Assembly (NCBI RefSeq): GCF_019693445.1
Contig: NZ_JAHRBL010000017.1
Coordinates: 16,387-80,386 of the forward strand
Direction of reading: 5' to 3'
DNA length: 64,000 bases
Origin: Deinococcus aquaedulcis
Lineage (GTDB): Bacteria; Deinococcota; Deinococci; Deinococcales; Deinococcaceae
Position numbers and translations under genes: made by a program. This document shows, piece by piece, positions 42,939-51,886 of the stretch. The notes under the pieces were generated by a model, which did no database searches, was not told the DNA's origin, and worked only from the letters and a program-made list of their open reading frames with translations. Each line of letters begins with the position of its first letter. Position 1 is the stretch's first letter.

Positions 42939-44176
42939 CCGAAGGCCTGCCCCTGCCCACGGTAGGTGGGCAGCACGCCCACCTCCCGCCCACCCTGAAC
43001 GGCATGCAGGGCTGGAAAGTGCGCACACAGCTCGCCGGCCTTGGCGTGCCGGAAAAACACCAGATCACCCACGCGTAGCGTCACGCCCGGCGGCACGCGC
43101 AGCGGCGTCTGCACCTCGCCCGCGCCTTCCAGGGGCAGCAGGCGCAGGCCCAGGGGCAACGCGGGTTGCGGCAGCCGGTCAGGCCCACTGGCCCCGGAGG
43201 CCACGTAGCCGCCGCCCTGGCAGGTGGCCACCCCAGGGACCGGCAGCCGCGTGACCGTCAGGGCAAAGCCCGCAGCGGGTGCGTGGCGAAAGGCGCGGTA
43301 GTGGTCAAACAGGGCCGGCGCATACAGCCCCGAGCCCACCGTGACCTCAGTGACCACATCCTCGGCGGCGGTGGTTTCCAGGCTGCCGGTGCCGCCGCCA
43401 TTCACAAAGTCCAGGCGGTGGCCCACGGCGCGCAGGGCCTGCACCGCCTCGGCGCGGCGCCGGGCGATGTCCGGCACGGCCCGGCGCCGCAGGGCGCGCA
43501 CAGCAGCCCCGCGCATCCCCGGCGCGGCGTCTCCCACGCCCGCCACCTGCGCTTCATAGCCCATCAGGCCCGATAGGCGCAGGTGCGGCGAATCCGCCAC
43601 CCGCCCGGCCAGCCGCACCACGTCGTGCACGGTGCGCAGCGGCGAGCGGTACACCCCGAAGCGCAGCCCCGGGTACGTCTGCGAGAGGTCCAGGTCCAGG
43701 CACACGTTCAGCGTGGTCTGGGCGGCCCGCGCGGCGGCTTCCAGTGGGGGCAGGTGGGCCTCGCTGTCCACCATCACGCACACGCGCGTGCCGGCCACTG
43801 CTGCCCCGGCCAGGTCCCGCAGGGCGGGCGCGTCGGTGGTGGGATAGGCCAGCAGCAGATCGTCGAATCCTTCGCGGGCCAGAAAGGCGGCCTCGCGCGG
43901 GTCGTAGCACATCAGCCCGGCGTACTGGGGGTCACTGGCCAGCACCCGGCGCAGCAGGTCAGTGCAGCGCAGCGACTTCGTAGCGATCCGCACGCGCTGG
44001 CCAGCGGCGCGCGCCCGCAGCGCCCGGGCATTGGCATCAAAGGCGTCCAGGTCCACGTAGGCAAAGGGGCCCGCGCGGCCCGCGAAAGCGGTGCGGTACG
44101 CCTGCAGGCGCGTGGCGGGACTGGGTGCGGTCCAGTGTGGCGGCTCGGCGGGATCGCGAAAACGAAGAGGGGTCAT
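42935..44176 (-). CDS. Fold-type III PLP enzyme (alanine racemase-like/amino acid deaminase-aldolase)
   Basis: 413 residues. FAYVDLDAFDANARALRARA and RIATKSLRC place the PLP lysine in an alanine racemase-like barrel; DFVNGGGTGSLETTA and EVTVGSGLYAPALFDHYRAF resemble D-threonine aldolase/D-serine dehydratase relatives. The C-terminal beta domain ends with VGDLVFFRHAKAGELCAHF, which may hold the metal-ligand His-x-Cys seen in that group. AAGGAGG precedes the ATG. It is translationally coupled to the FAD oxidase, so the two may act in one pathway of unknown substrate. Confidence 0.82.
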   Translation of the reverse strand: MTPLRFRDPAEPPHWTAPSPATRLQAYRTAFAGRAGPFAYVDLDAFDANARALRARAAGQRVRIATKSLRCTDLLRRVLASDPQYAGLMCYDPREAAFLAREGFDDLLLAYPTTDAPALRDLAGAAVAGTRVCVMVDSEAHLPPLEAAARAAQTTLNVCLDLDLSQTYPGLRFGVYRSPLRTVHDVVRLAGRVADSPHLRLSGLMGYEAQVAGVGDAAPGMRGAAVRALRRRAVPDIARRRAEAVQALRAVGHRLDFVNGGGTGSLETTAAEDVVTEVTVGSGLYAPALFDHYRAFRHAPAAGFALTVTRLPVPGVATCQGGGYVASGASGPDRLPQPALPLGLRLLPLEGAGEVQTPLRVPPGVTLRVGDLVFFRHAKAGELCAHFPALHAVQGGREVGVLPTYRGQGQAFG

Positions 44177-44753
44177 GCGCCTCCTTGCCCATCTGGGAGT
44201 GGTGTGGTCGTTTCGAGCGTACCCGGTGGCTGGCGCTGGTGGGTGAAAACGGTGGAGAGGAGAGCCAGGGGAAGCGGTTCAAGTCGGGTCCTCACCCAGG
44301 TCGGCCCTCCACTGCGTTGTTTAAGAGCATTGGTCACTTCAACCACGCAGACGGGGTTCAAAGACCTCGTTGCCGGGCCCGAGAAGCATGGCATTAGCAA
44401 AGCCCGCAGACCTGCGGAGGCTTGCAGCGGTGAACCGCTTTGACCAATGGTGGGGACGGTTTCAAAATTACGTAGAAGTTGCTTGACAAGCACGCTGTTT
44501 TTACCCCCTTCCTTTGCGGATGATTTGCAGTGCGCCGCAGAGGTTGGGACTTGGAGGGCCGCGCAGACGCGGGGGTGACGGGGCTGACGCCCAAGACGAC
44601 GTTCTTGTGACTGCTACTTGCAGCACTCGAAAACTGTCGGAATCACGATTTGACGTGGATGCCGTGCAAAGCCGGCACAACGGTGACATAGAAGGCCCGT
44701 CTTGACTGCTGCCCAAAATGGGCAATTCATCAGCAAGACGTGTGATCAGTCCC
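44177..44753. other. Intergenic region of lower GC without recognised genes
   Basis: About 575 bp. TTGACA at 44483-44488 and TTGACT at 44702-44707 are promoter-like; the latter has ATTCAT 17 bp downstream. TGTGAT (44741-44746) stands 7 nt before ATG 44754. No tRNA or IS end was identified, and the reading frames here look like noise. Confidence 0.45.
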
Positions 44754-45308
44754 ATGAGGGCTCATCTTCTTTTGCTGGGTCTGACCATCCTTGTGCTGGG
44801 CGCCGTTGGTTGGGCTCTCTGGCCGTCACCCGCCATCCCATTGCAGATGCTCAGCGAGCGGGCGCCTATTCCTCGGGTCGATTCTTTCGGCAGCCCCCAT
44901 GCCGCCGAGCTGACCCTGACGCCGTTGCCTTCACCCGCACGCCTGACATTGGCCCTTCGTGTTCACAACCAGGATCAGCAGCCTGTTGAACAGGTGATCG
45001 GGGCCAGGGACTTCCGCTACGCCATCCTTGACGTTCAGACCGGCCACACGGTGATGAACACCCGTGACGACGAGTTCGGCTTGCTGGCGGGGTTGAGGAT
45101 GTTCGTTCCGCCCGGAGAATGGGCGCCAGTCGCCAGCACCGTGCTTCCGCTGACAGGCCCGCCCGACCGCGCCCTGGCCCCAGGTCGTTATGTGGCCTTT
45201 GGAGCGCTCAGAACCGATAGTGGCGTCATTGTCGCCCAGCCTCTGCCCTTTCAGTTGACCCGGCAAGGGAAGCTGGTACTTATACGGCTGTCAGGGCAGT
45301 CGAAGTGA
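44754..45308 (+). CDS. Exported protein with BsuPI-like domain
   Basis: 184 residues from ATG 44754 (an alternative in-frame ATG is at 44718). A membrane anchor or signal (AHLLLLGLTILVLGAVGWALW) is followed by a beta-sandwich with LTLALRVHNQDQQPVEQVIG, FRYAILDVQTGHTV, MFVPPGEWAPVA and LAPGRYVAFGALRTD, a pattern close to the BsuPI (intracellular proteinase inhibitor-like) domain. Such domains in other bacteria are extracytoplasmic modules. It stands alone; codon usage is less GC-biased than its neighbours, which may mean later acquisition. Confidence 0.6.
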   Translation: MRAHLLLLGLTILVLGAVGWALWPSPAIPLQMLSERAPIPRVDSFGSPHAAELTLTPLPSPARLTLALRVHNQDQQPVEQVIGARDFRYAILDVQTGHTVMNTRDDEFGLLAGLRMFVPPGEWAPVASTVLPLTGPPDRALAPGRYVAFGALRTDSGVIVAQPLPFQLTRQGKLVLIRLSGQSK

Positions 45309-45356
45309 CGTTTCCATAGTTTGCCAGCCGCTGTGAGCGCATCTCTGAGCGCCCAA

Positions 45357-45389
45357 TTCAAAACCGCCCTGGCGTTGGGCTCAGGGCGG
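45357..45389 (-). terminator. Intrinsic terminator downstream of the 45438-46067 gene
   Basis: On the minus strand CCGCCCTG / CAGGGCGG (45389-45382 and 45371-45364) is followed by TTTTGAATT. It also sits 50 bp past the plus-strand gene end and could serve it in part. Confidence 0.8.
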
Positions 45390-45437
45390 CTGTGGGCCAA
45401 GGAAGGGAATGACGGATGGAGCGGGCCTTGCTGGCCC

Positions 45438-46067
45438 TTAGCCCATATCCGGCACGTCGTCCCACTCCAGCGTGAGGGTCGCAAAGGGCGTTACCCGCAG
45501 CTCCTGCACGGCCGCGCGCAGTTCCTGCAGGGTGCGGGCCACAGCACTCTGATCGGTGTGCAGCGGGGCGTCGTCCTGTGAGCGGCGAAACAGGCGGCCC
45601 AGCCCCGACGTGGCCCGGGGCGCGGGGGCGCGCGCCGCGCTGTCAATGGCGGCGGCCAGGGCCATCGTGGCGCTGCCAATGCGCGGCGGCTCGCCCAGGG
45701 ATTCCAGTTGCAGTTCCAGCACCTGGTTGTCGCGCACCAGCAGGTCTACCGGGGTAGGGTCGGCGCCCAGCGGCGCGGCGCAGCGGGCCTGCAAGTGCTG
45801 CTGGTGGCGCAGTTCGGCTTTCAGACCCAGGGTGGCGCTGGGCCGCAGCAGGCGGTCACCATTCAGCACCATAGGGTTCACCGGATCATCTTTCAGAATC
45901 AGGATACGCAGGCGCGCGCCAGAGCCCTTGTGGGCGTGCAGCACGGTCAGCGACTGCCCCAGGCGGTACAGGTGCTCGTCGTTGTGCAGGAGGGCCGGGC
46001 AGGCGTCGGCCAAGCTGGACGCCCCGTAGTGGGCGGAAGAAGAGGAGGCCGGCACCACCTGTGTCAT
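45438..46067 (-). CDS. Conserved-looking protein of unknown function
   Basis: 209 residues, not recognised. It has no signal peptide. Residues 50-130 alternate basic and hydrophobic strands (RLRILILKDDPVNPMVLNGD, VDLLVRDNQVLELQL), which suggests a beta-rich domain; the C-terminal part holds two helices (ALAAAIDSAAR, TLQELRAAVQELR). TAAGCT lies 6 nt before the ATG, consistent with a leaderless message. It follows the EAL protein gene by 36 bp, so it may be cotranscribed and work with c-di-GMP signalling; a good terminator lies downstream. Confidence 0.65.
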   Translation of the reverse strand: MTQVVPASSSSAHYGASSLADACPALLHNDEHLYRLGQSLTVLHAHKGSGARLRILILKDDPVNPMVLNGDRLLRPSATLGLKAELRHQQHLQARCAAPLGADPTPVDLLVRDNQVLELQLESLGEPPRIGSATMALAAAIDSAARAPAPRATSGLGRLFRRSQDDAPLHTDQSAVARTLQELRAAVQELRVTPFATLTLEWDDVPDMG

Positions 46068-46103
46068 GCCCCCAGCTTACCCCCTGGGTCGCACAGCTTT
46101 CTT

Positions 46104-48392
46104 TCAAAGTTCTGTCACGGGGCTGGCGGCGCTGGGCCGCTGGGGCAGCAGGGTGGCCAGCGGCTGCGGCCGGGCAATGTAGTAGCCCTGGGCGTAGGTG
46201 CACTGCAGGTCGCGCAGACGCTGCAGCATGTCCTCGTCTTCCACACCCTCGGCCACCACGCTCAGGCCCAGATCGGCGGCGAGGCGAATGGAGCCGTGCA
46301 GCAGGGCGGCGCGCTGGGTGCCGTCCAGGGACGCGCGCAGAAACGAGCGGTCCAGCTTGACCACGTCCAGCGGCAGTTCGGTCAGTACGCCCAGGCTGGA
46401 ATGGCCGCTGCCAAAGTCGTCCAGGGCGATGCGCACGCCCGCTTCGCGCAGGTGGTGCAGGTGGGTACAGGCCAGCGACACGTTCTGCATGACCGTGGAT
46501 TCGGTGACCTCCAGGGTCAGCAGTTCGGCCGGGGCCTGCAGGGTTTCCAGCACCGACAGCACCCGCGCGGCAAAGTCCGGCATTAGCAGCTGCACCGGGC
46601 TCACGTTCACGTTCACGCGCGCCTGCGGCCACACGGCGCGGGCCTGCAGCACCTCGCGCACGGCTGCCCGCAGCGCCCAGTCGCCCAGCGCGTAGATCTG
46701 GCCGCTGCGCTCGGCAATGGGCACGAAAGTGGCGGGCGAGACCGGGCCGTACACCGGATGGGTCCAGCGCAGCAGGGCTTCCACGCTCACCCAGGCGCCA
46801 GTGGTGACCTCCATCACGGGCTGGTAAGCCAGGAACAGTTCGCCCCGGGCGGCGGCCCCCGGCAACTGCGTTTCCAGCAGGTGCGCTTCCTGGCTGCGCT
46901 GCAGCAGCGTTTCGGTAAACAGGCCCAGGGGCTCGTGGTGGTCCAGCGCGTGCTGCAGGGCAATGCCTGCGTGGCGCAGCAGCGTCTGGGCGGCCAGTCC
47001 ACCGGGGGCCTCGGCGTACCCGGCGGTGAGTTTCACCATCACCTCGCCTTCGGTCAGCCGGAAAGGCTGCTCCAGTTGCGACAGCAGCGCCGATGGGTCC
47101 AGGCCCTGCGGCGCGCGGGTGACCAGCGCCATGGTGGTCGTGGACAGCCGCGCACTCAGGTGCTCGGGCCCGGCGGCGCGCAGGCGGGCGGCCAGGGCGG
47201 CAATCAGCGTGTCCACAAAATGCTCGCCGTACAGCCCGGTCCATTCCTGTAAGCGGGGCAGTTCCACCACCAGGGCGCCGCGCACCGTCTGGTCGCCGTC
47301 CAGCCGTTCCAGCAGCCCCGCCAGGGTGTAGGCGCCGGTCAGTTCGTCGTGCTGCGCGCGCTGGCGCAGCTGCGCTTCCCGGGCCTGCAGGTGATCCAGC
47401 AGTTCGTTGATGGTGCCCGCCAGCAGGCCCAGTTCGGTGCGGTCGCGGCCGTCCAGGCGGTGCGCCGGGTTGTGGGCAATCTGCTGCACGTCGCGTTTGT
47501 AGCCTTCCACCACGTTCAGCACGCGGCGGTTTAAAAACAACAGCAGCCCTGTGGCAGTCAGCAGCCCCGCCAGAATGACCGCCAGGCGCAGCTGCTGCGT
47601 GGTGGCTGCCCCCGCCTGCGACACGGCGCGGGGCTGGCTGACCTCCAGGACCAGTTGCGGGGGCCCGCTGGGGGGCTGCAGGGCCAGCCGGGCCCGGCCC
47701 TCGTCGGGCCCAAACACGTAGGTGGTGGCCGGGGGCGGGGTCGGGCTCAGGCGCGCGCCAAAGGCCCGCTGGTTGTACATCAGGCTGCTCAGCACTTCGG
47801 GGGTCAGTTCGCGGGCCAGCAGCATCACGCCGCCCTGCCCCTGGCCGTCGTCGCGGGTAATGACCCGCGCGGCCACCACCACTGGGCGGCCCCCCAGCGC
47901 CACCACGCCGCTGCTGCCCCCCGGCGGCAGGCGCTGGGGCAGCTGGGCAAACAGCGCGCGCAGCACCTGCGGGGCGGGCGTCACCTGTTCGCCGCGCAGG
48001 GTGGCGGCTGACAGCACACGGCCGTCCGGGGCCTGAATGCCCCAGTAATCCACCCGCCCACCTTTAAAGGTGCCGGGCACCAGATTGGCCGCCAGGTAAC
48101 CCGGGTTGCGCCCGGCCGCGTACTCAAAGGTCTCGGTCCAGAGGCTGAAATTCAGCACGAACAGCCCGACGCGGTCCTGCTCGGCCCGCAGGTTGGCTTC
48201 GGCAATTTCGGCGGCCTGCCGCAGCTGCGCGCGCTCAATCTGCGCGAAGCGGTCGTTCATGACCCCAGGAATCACCACCAGGGCGCTGATGCCCAGGGGC
48301 ACGAACAGGGCCAGCAGCAGCGCCAGCACCTGCAGCCGCAGGGATTGGGGGCTGGGGGGCGGCGCCAGCGGGGGCAGGGCGGGGCGACTCAT
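46104..48392 (-). CDS. CHASE4-HAMP-degenerate GGDEF-EAL membrane phosphodiesterase
   Basis: 762 residues. A first helix (ALLLALFVPLGISALVVIPG) and a second (LRLAVILAGLLTATGLLLFL) bracket an extracytoplasmic CHASE4-like sensor (FSLWTETFEYA, VDYWGIQAPDGRVLS). HAMP follows, then a cyclase-like domain whose GGDEF position reads STTTM, so it is catalytically dead. The EAL domain is complete (VSVEALLRW, NVNVSPVQL, LDDFGSGHSSLGVL, KLDRSFL, AEGVEDED). It should therefore be a c-di-GMP hydrolase under outer sensory control. ATG 48392 chosen. The previous gene upstream is a GGDEF cyclase on the same strand, 305 bp away. Confidence 0.9.
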   Translation of the reverse strand: MSRPALPPLAPPPSPQSLRLQVLALLLALFVPLGISALVVIPGVMNDRFAQIERAQLRQAAEIAEANLRAEQDRVGLFVLNFSLWTETFEYAAGRNPGYLAANLVPGTFKGGRVDYWGIQAPDGRVLSAATLRGEQVTPAPQVLRALFAQLPQRLPPGGSSGVVALGGRPVVVAARVITRDDGQGQGGVMLLARELTPEVLSSLMYNQRAFGARLSPTPPPATTYVFGPDEGRARLALQPPSGPPQLVLEVSQPRAVSQAGAATTQQLRLAVILAGLLTATGLLLFLNRRVLNVVEGYKRDVQQIAHNPAHRLDGRDRTELGLLAGTINELLDHLQAREAQLRQRAQHDELTGAYTLAGLLERLDGDQTVRGALVVELPRLQEWTGLYGEHFVDTLIAALAARLRAAGPEHLSARLSTTTMALVTRAPQGLDPSALLSQLEQPFRLTEGEVMVKLTAGYAEAPGGLAAQTLLRHAGIALQHALDHHEPLGLFTETLLQRSQEAHLLETQLPGAAARGELFLAYQPVMEVTTGAWVSVEALLRWTHPVYGPVSPATFVPIAERSGQIYALGDWALRAAVREVLQARAVWPQARVNVNVSPVQLLMPDFAARVLSVLETLQAPAELLTLEVTESTVMQNVSLACTHLHHLREAGVRIALDDFGSGHSSLGVLTELPLDVVKLDRSFLRASLDGTQRAALLHGSIRLAADLGLSVVAEGVEDEDMLQRLRDLQCTYAQGYYIARPQPLATLLPQRPSAASPVTEL

Positions 48393-48697
48393 GAGGACAG
48401 GGAGGCTGCGCGGGCAGGCAGGGGGCGAACCACGGAAGGGAAGCACCGTCCTTTGGGCGTGCCCGGGGCCGGGCACCGCTGTAGAGCGAGGGTGGGGAAG
48501 CCGGGGGCAGGTGCAACAGCCGTGGTCCCCGCACCACCAGGAGAAGACGACGAGCAAGACGACAGAGCCGGGTGAAGAAACACGGTTATGGTGCCGCGCC
48601 TCCGGCCGAGCTAGGTGAGGAGCATGAGCACCGGGCTTTAGGCATGGGAGGCGCCCCCTGGCCTGCGGCTCACCACCCCCTCCTGCGGTGGGCGTTC
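48393..48697. other. Spacer between two c-di-GMP genes with a near-perfect palindrome
   Basis: GTGCCCGG-GG-CCGGGCAC (48459-48476) is an 18-bp near-palindrome; it may be an operator or hairpin before the EAL gene. Nothing coding was identified. Confidence 0.45.
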
Positions 48698-49816
48698 CTA
48701 GCGCACCGGCGGGGGCGAGTCCAGCAGTGCCTGCAATGGCCCGCTGTCGGGCAGGGCGGCGCTGGGCGCGGCAATCCGCACGCCGTCGCGCCCGGATTGC
48801 TTCACCCGGTACAGGGCTTCATCGGCCTGCCACAGGGTGCGGGTGCTGGACCACGGCCCAAATGAGGCCCCACCAATCGAGACGGTCACGCCCCCCAGTG
48901 GCGGAGCGAAGCGCAGGGTGGTCACGGCTTCGCGCAGCCGCTGGGCAATCTGGGGCAGCTGCTCGGCGGGCACCCGGCGCAGAATTACGGCGAATTCCTC
49001 GCCGCCGTAGCGGTAGGCGCGGTCACGCCCGCGCAGGGTATCGGCCAGCACCCGGCCCACCGCCGCCAGCACCTCGTCGCCCACCGGGTGCCCGAATTCA
49101 TCGTTCACGCGCTTGAAATGGTCCAGGTCAATCAGCAGCAGGGCGTCCCCGGGGGCGGTCAGGGGCAGGTCCTGCTCAAACTGGCGGCGGTTGGGCAGGC
49201 CACACAGGGCGTCTTGCAGCGCCTGCAGCCGGAACTGGTCGGTGCTTTGCAGCAGGGCCACGCGGCTGGTGATCATGACCGCCACCGCCCAGAACCCCAG
49301 GATGTTGAAGGCCAGCGCGGGCAGGTACACCCGCAGCAGGGTTTCAGAGTCGCCCAGCAGCCACAGCGGCAGTTCGTTGGGCAGGAAGATCAGGCTGCCC
49401 GCCCAGCCGTAGCGGCGCAGCGAGCCCTGGGCGTCTTGCATATTCAGGGTCCAGCGCAGCGAGTGGGCCAGGGCCGCCACCGCCAGCAGGTTCAGCACGC
49501 TGATCAGCGCGTCGCTGGCGTGCCCGGCCAGCGGCAGCAGCGCGGCGGGCAGGCCGCACAGCACGCCCACCCAGCCGCCGTAGCGCAGCGCCATGATCGC
49601 AATGGGCACCAGTGCCAGATCAATGCGGGTGCCTGACGGCTCGGGCGTGGCCATCAGGTACAGCGTGACGGTGGCCAGCATGGTCAGCACCAGCCGCAGC
49701 GCAGGCAGGCGCCAGCCGGGCGGCGGGGGCCACGCCCGGTAGGTCTGGCTCAGCAGAAACGCGAACGTGATCAGCACGCTCAGGTTCACGAATAGGCTGT
49801 GCAGCAGGTCGTTCAA
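48698..49816 (-). CDS. Membrane-bound diguanylate cyclase
   Basis: 372 residues, TTG start with no good ribosome site. Residues 1-195 hold five to six hydrophobic helices arranged as in 5TMR-type sensors (SVLITFAFLLSQTYRAWPPP, GVLCGLPAALLPL). The GGDEF domain follows: DALCGLPNRRQFEQDL, LLLIDLDHFKRVNDEFGH, and RYGGEEFAVIL with an RGRD I-site five residues before it, so it should make c-di-GMP and be product-inhibited. It lies upstream of the EAL phosphodiesterase, which suggests opposing functions in one locus. Confidence 0.92.
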   Translation of the reverse strand: MNDLLHSLFVNLSVLITFAFLLSQTYRAWPPPPGWRLPALRLVLTMLATVTLYLMATPEPSGTRIDLALVPIAIMALRYGGWVGVLCGLPAALLPLAGHASDALISVLNLLAVAALAHSLRWTLNMQDAQGSLRRYGWAGSLIFLPNELPLWLLGDSETLLRVYLPALAFNILGFWAVAVMITSRVALLQSTDQFRLQALQDALCGLPNRRQFEQDLPLTAPGDALLLIDLDHFKRVNDEFGHPVGDEVLAAVGRVLADTLRGRDRAYRYGGEEFAVILRRVPAEQLPQIAQRLREAVTTLRFAPPLGGVTVSIGGASFGPWSSTRTLWQADEALYRVKQSGRDGVRIAAPSAALPDSGPLQALLDSPPPVR

Positions 49817-50579
49817 GGCAGGGCAGGCAACGAGGCTCCGTTACGGGGAGCCGCCGGGCGCGAAGTATGGGGAGGTAGACAACAAAGGTCAGGTTTACTC
49901 TGACAGATTCGCCCCCCTCTCCCGCCGCAGATCTGCATGCCCCCGGCAGGGGGGTGGGTTGGAGAAGCGAACTGCTCGGCCTAGGCAGAGTGGGTGAGGA
50001 GCGGTGCTGCGCGACTGATTCGGTGCGGAGAAGAGAACTCCATTTATGGCATGGCGAGACCACCCGGTGCTGCGCCAACCCATTGGGCGAACACTTTTCA
50101 AGACCCTCAAAACACTTGTGACGAAAGTCTTGTGTGGAACGTGCAGTCTGCGCCTCCCCTTCCGTGGCGCACCTCGGTTAATCCCCGTTGCTGGCAGAAC
50201 GAAAGGTCCACGCTCGTTGAACGATGCCAGATAGACCGCTAAACCGAGAAGCAGCACTATCTGCCTTCCAGAACGCTCATAAACCCACGTACCCTCGTCA
50301 GCTTTCTAATGAAGGAACGTCAATGCTCCTCATGTTCCAATCAGTTCCAGGTGACCGGCATGCGCCGCTGCGAGGCCCTGCTTAGGGGCTGGGCCGCTGT
50401 AGAACCGTCACGAACCTGAACATTGCAGAAAGAAAGTCTCCACCTCATCTGAAGCCAGTCCTGGAGCGGCTATCATTGAAGCGACCTCACAGCTTGCGCT
50501 CCGTTTTTGCCGCTGGCACCGGCCAGTTTCGGTCTTGGCCGCATGTTGTAGAGGCCGCACCTACATCAGGAGGTTCACC
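49817..50579. other. Long intergenic region with a possible decayed repeat
   Basis: About 760 bp. Segment 50085-50220 shares the ordered blocks described at 39225-39398. A 36-codon ORF at 50309-50419 (starts MKERQCSSCSNQF) has a CxxC pair but no ribosome site; it is probably not a gene. The protease promoter should be near the right end but was not resolved. Confidence 0.4.
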
Positions 50580-51788
50580 ATGAACGCACGTCTTCCTTCC
50601 GTCTTCCTTGCGCTCACTGTGGCTCTGGCAGCTTGCGGCTCGCCGGGCGCCCCCTCCAGCGACAGCGGCGCGAACCTGCGCGGCGGCGCGCCGCTGCTGG
50701 GCACGAGTAACCCGGACGCCATTCCCGGGCAATACATTGTGGTCCTGAAAGACAGCGCGCCCAACCTGACCGCCCAGGACAGCGCGGGCCTGATCCGGGC
50801 CCTGAACCTGGACCCCCAGGGCGTGACCATCCAGCACATCTACGGCGCGGCCCTGAACGGCTTCGCTGCCAAGCTGAGCGCCCAGAACCTGGAAACGCTG
50901 CTGAACAATCCCAACGTGGAGTACATCGAGCAGGACGGCGAGATGTTCATGACCGCCACCCAGACGGGCGCCACCTGGGGCCTGGACCGCATTGACCAGC
51001 GCAATCTGCCGCTGAACGGCACGTACGTCTACAACTCCACCGCCAGCGGGGTTCGTGCGTACATTCTGGACACCGGCATCCGCACCTCGCACACCCAGTT
51101 TGGCGGGCGCGCGGTGTGGGGGACGAATACCACCGGTGACGGCAACAACACCGATTGCCAGGGGCACGGCACGCATGTGGCCGGTACCGTGGGCAGCGCC
51201 ACCTATGGCGTAGCCAAGGGCGTGACCCTGATTGCGGTGAAGGTGCTCAATTGCCAGGGCTCCGGCAGCTACTCGGGCATTATTGCGGGGATCAACTGGT
51301 CGCTGAACAACAAGGGCAGCGGCCCCGCTGTGGCCAATATGAGCCTGGGCGGTGGCTTCAGCCAGTCGGTGAACAGCGCTGTGAACAATGCGTCGGCCCA
51401 GAATCTGGTGATGGTGGTGGCGGCCGGGAATTCCAACGCCAATGCCTGCAACTACAGCCCGGCCAGTGCCGCCAGCGCCATTACGGTGGGCAGCACCACC
51501 AGCAGCGACGCCCGCAGCAGCTTCTCGAACTTCGGCAGCTGCGTGGACCTCTTTGCGCCCGGCAGCAGCATCACCTCCACCTGGAACACCAGCAACACGG
51601 CCACGAACACCATTTCCGGCACCTCTATGGCCTCGCCGCACGTGGCGGGCGCCGCCGCCCTGCGCATTGCCAGCGGCCTGGGCACCACCGGCGGTGTGAC
51701 CAATGCCATTCTCAGCAGCGCCACCACCGGCAAAGTGACCAACCCCGGGACTGGCAGCCCCAACCGCCTGCTGTACACCGGCCCCTGA
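50580..51788 (+). CDS. S8 subtilisin/proteinase K-like protease, lipoprotein
   Basis: 402 residues. The signal ends in the lipobox LAAC, predicting a lipid anchor. An inhibitor I9 propeptide (PGQYIVVLKDSAP to about residue 110) precedes the catalytic domain. The triad is Asp in YILDTGIRTSH, His in GHGTHVAGTVG and Ser in SGTSMASPHVAGAA. The oxyanion Asn is in VVAAGNSNAN. CAGGAGG precedes the ATG. Its upstream site and first codons (AGGAGGTTCACCATGAACGC) are identical to those of the paralogue at 52854, and the coding regions are very similar. Confidence 0.94.
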   Translation: MNARLPSVFLALTVALAACGSPGAPSSDSGANLRGGAPLLGTSNPDAIPGQYIVVLKDSAPNLTAQDSAGLIRALNLDPQGVTIQHIYGAALNGFAAKLSAQNLETLLNNPNVEYIEQDGEMFMTATQTGATWGLDRIDQRNLPLNGTYVYNSTASGVRAYILDTGIRTSHTQFGGRAVWGTNTTGDGNNTDCQGHGTHVAGTVGSATYGVAKGVTLIAVKVLNCQGSGSYSGIIAGINWSLNNKGSGPAVANMSLGGGFSQSVNSAVNNASAQNLVMVVAAGNSNANACNYSPASAASAITVGSTTSSDARSSFSNFGSCVDLFAPGSSITSTWNTSNTATNTISGTSMASPHVAGAAALRIASGLGTTGGVTNAILSSATTGKVTNPGTGSPNRLLYTGP

Positions 51789-51853
51789 ACTCCCTGTAAG
51801 CGGGGACTGGGAGGGCAAGGTACGCTCTCCCCTGCTGTCCCTGTGGCTCCTGG

Positions 51854-51886
51854 CCTGCCCTCCCCCGGGCAGGTTGGGGGCCTTTT
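51854..51886 (+). terminator. Terminator after the first S8 protease
   Basis: CCTGCCC-TCCCCC-GGGCAGG (51854-51873) is followed by TTGGGGGCCTTTTGTG. Intrinsic terminator-like. Confidence 0.65.

Noticed and set aside
44262..44300. GGTTCAAGTC resembling the T-arm of a tRNA.
   Set aside because: No complementary stem, no acceptor arm or anticodon arm around it.
50309..50419. A 36-residue CxxC ORF as a small zinc-binding protein gene.
   Set aside because: No ribosome site, no promoter pattern and only one cysteine pair (one further lone cysteine).
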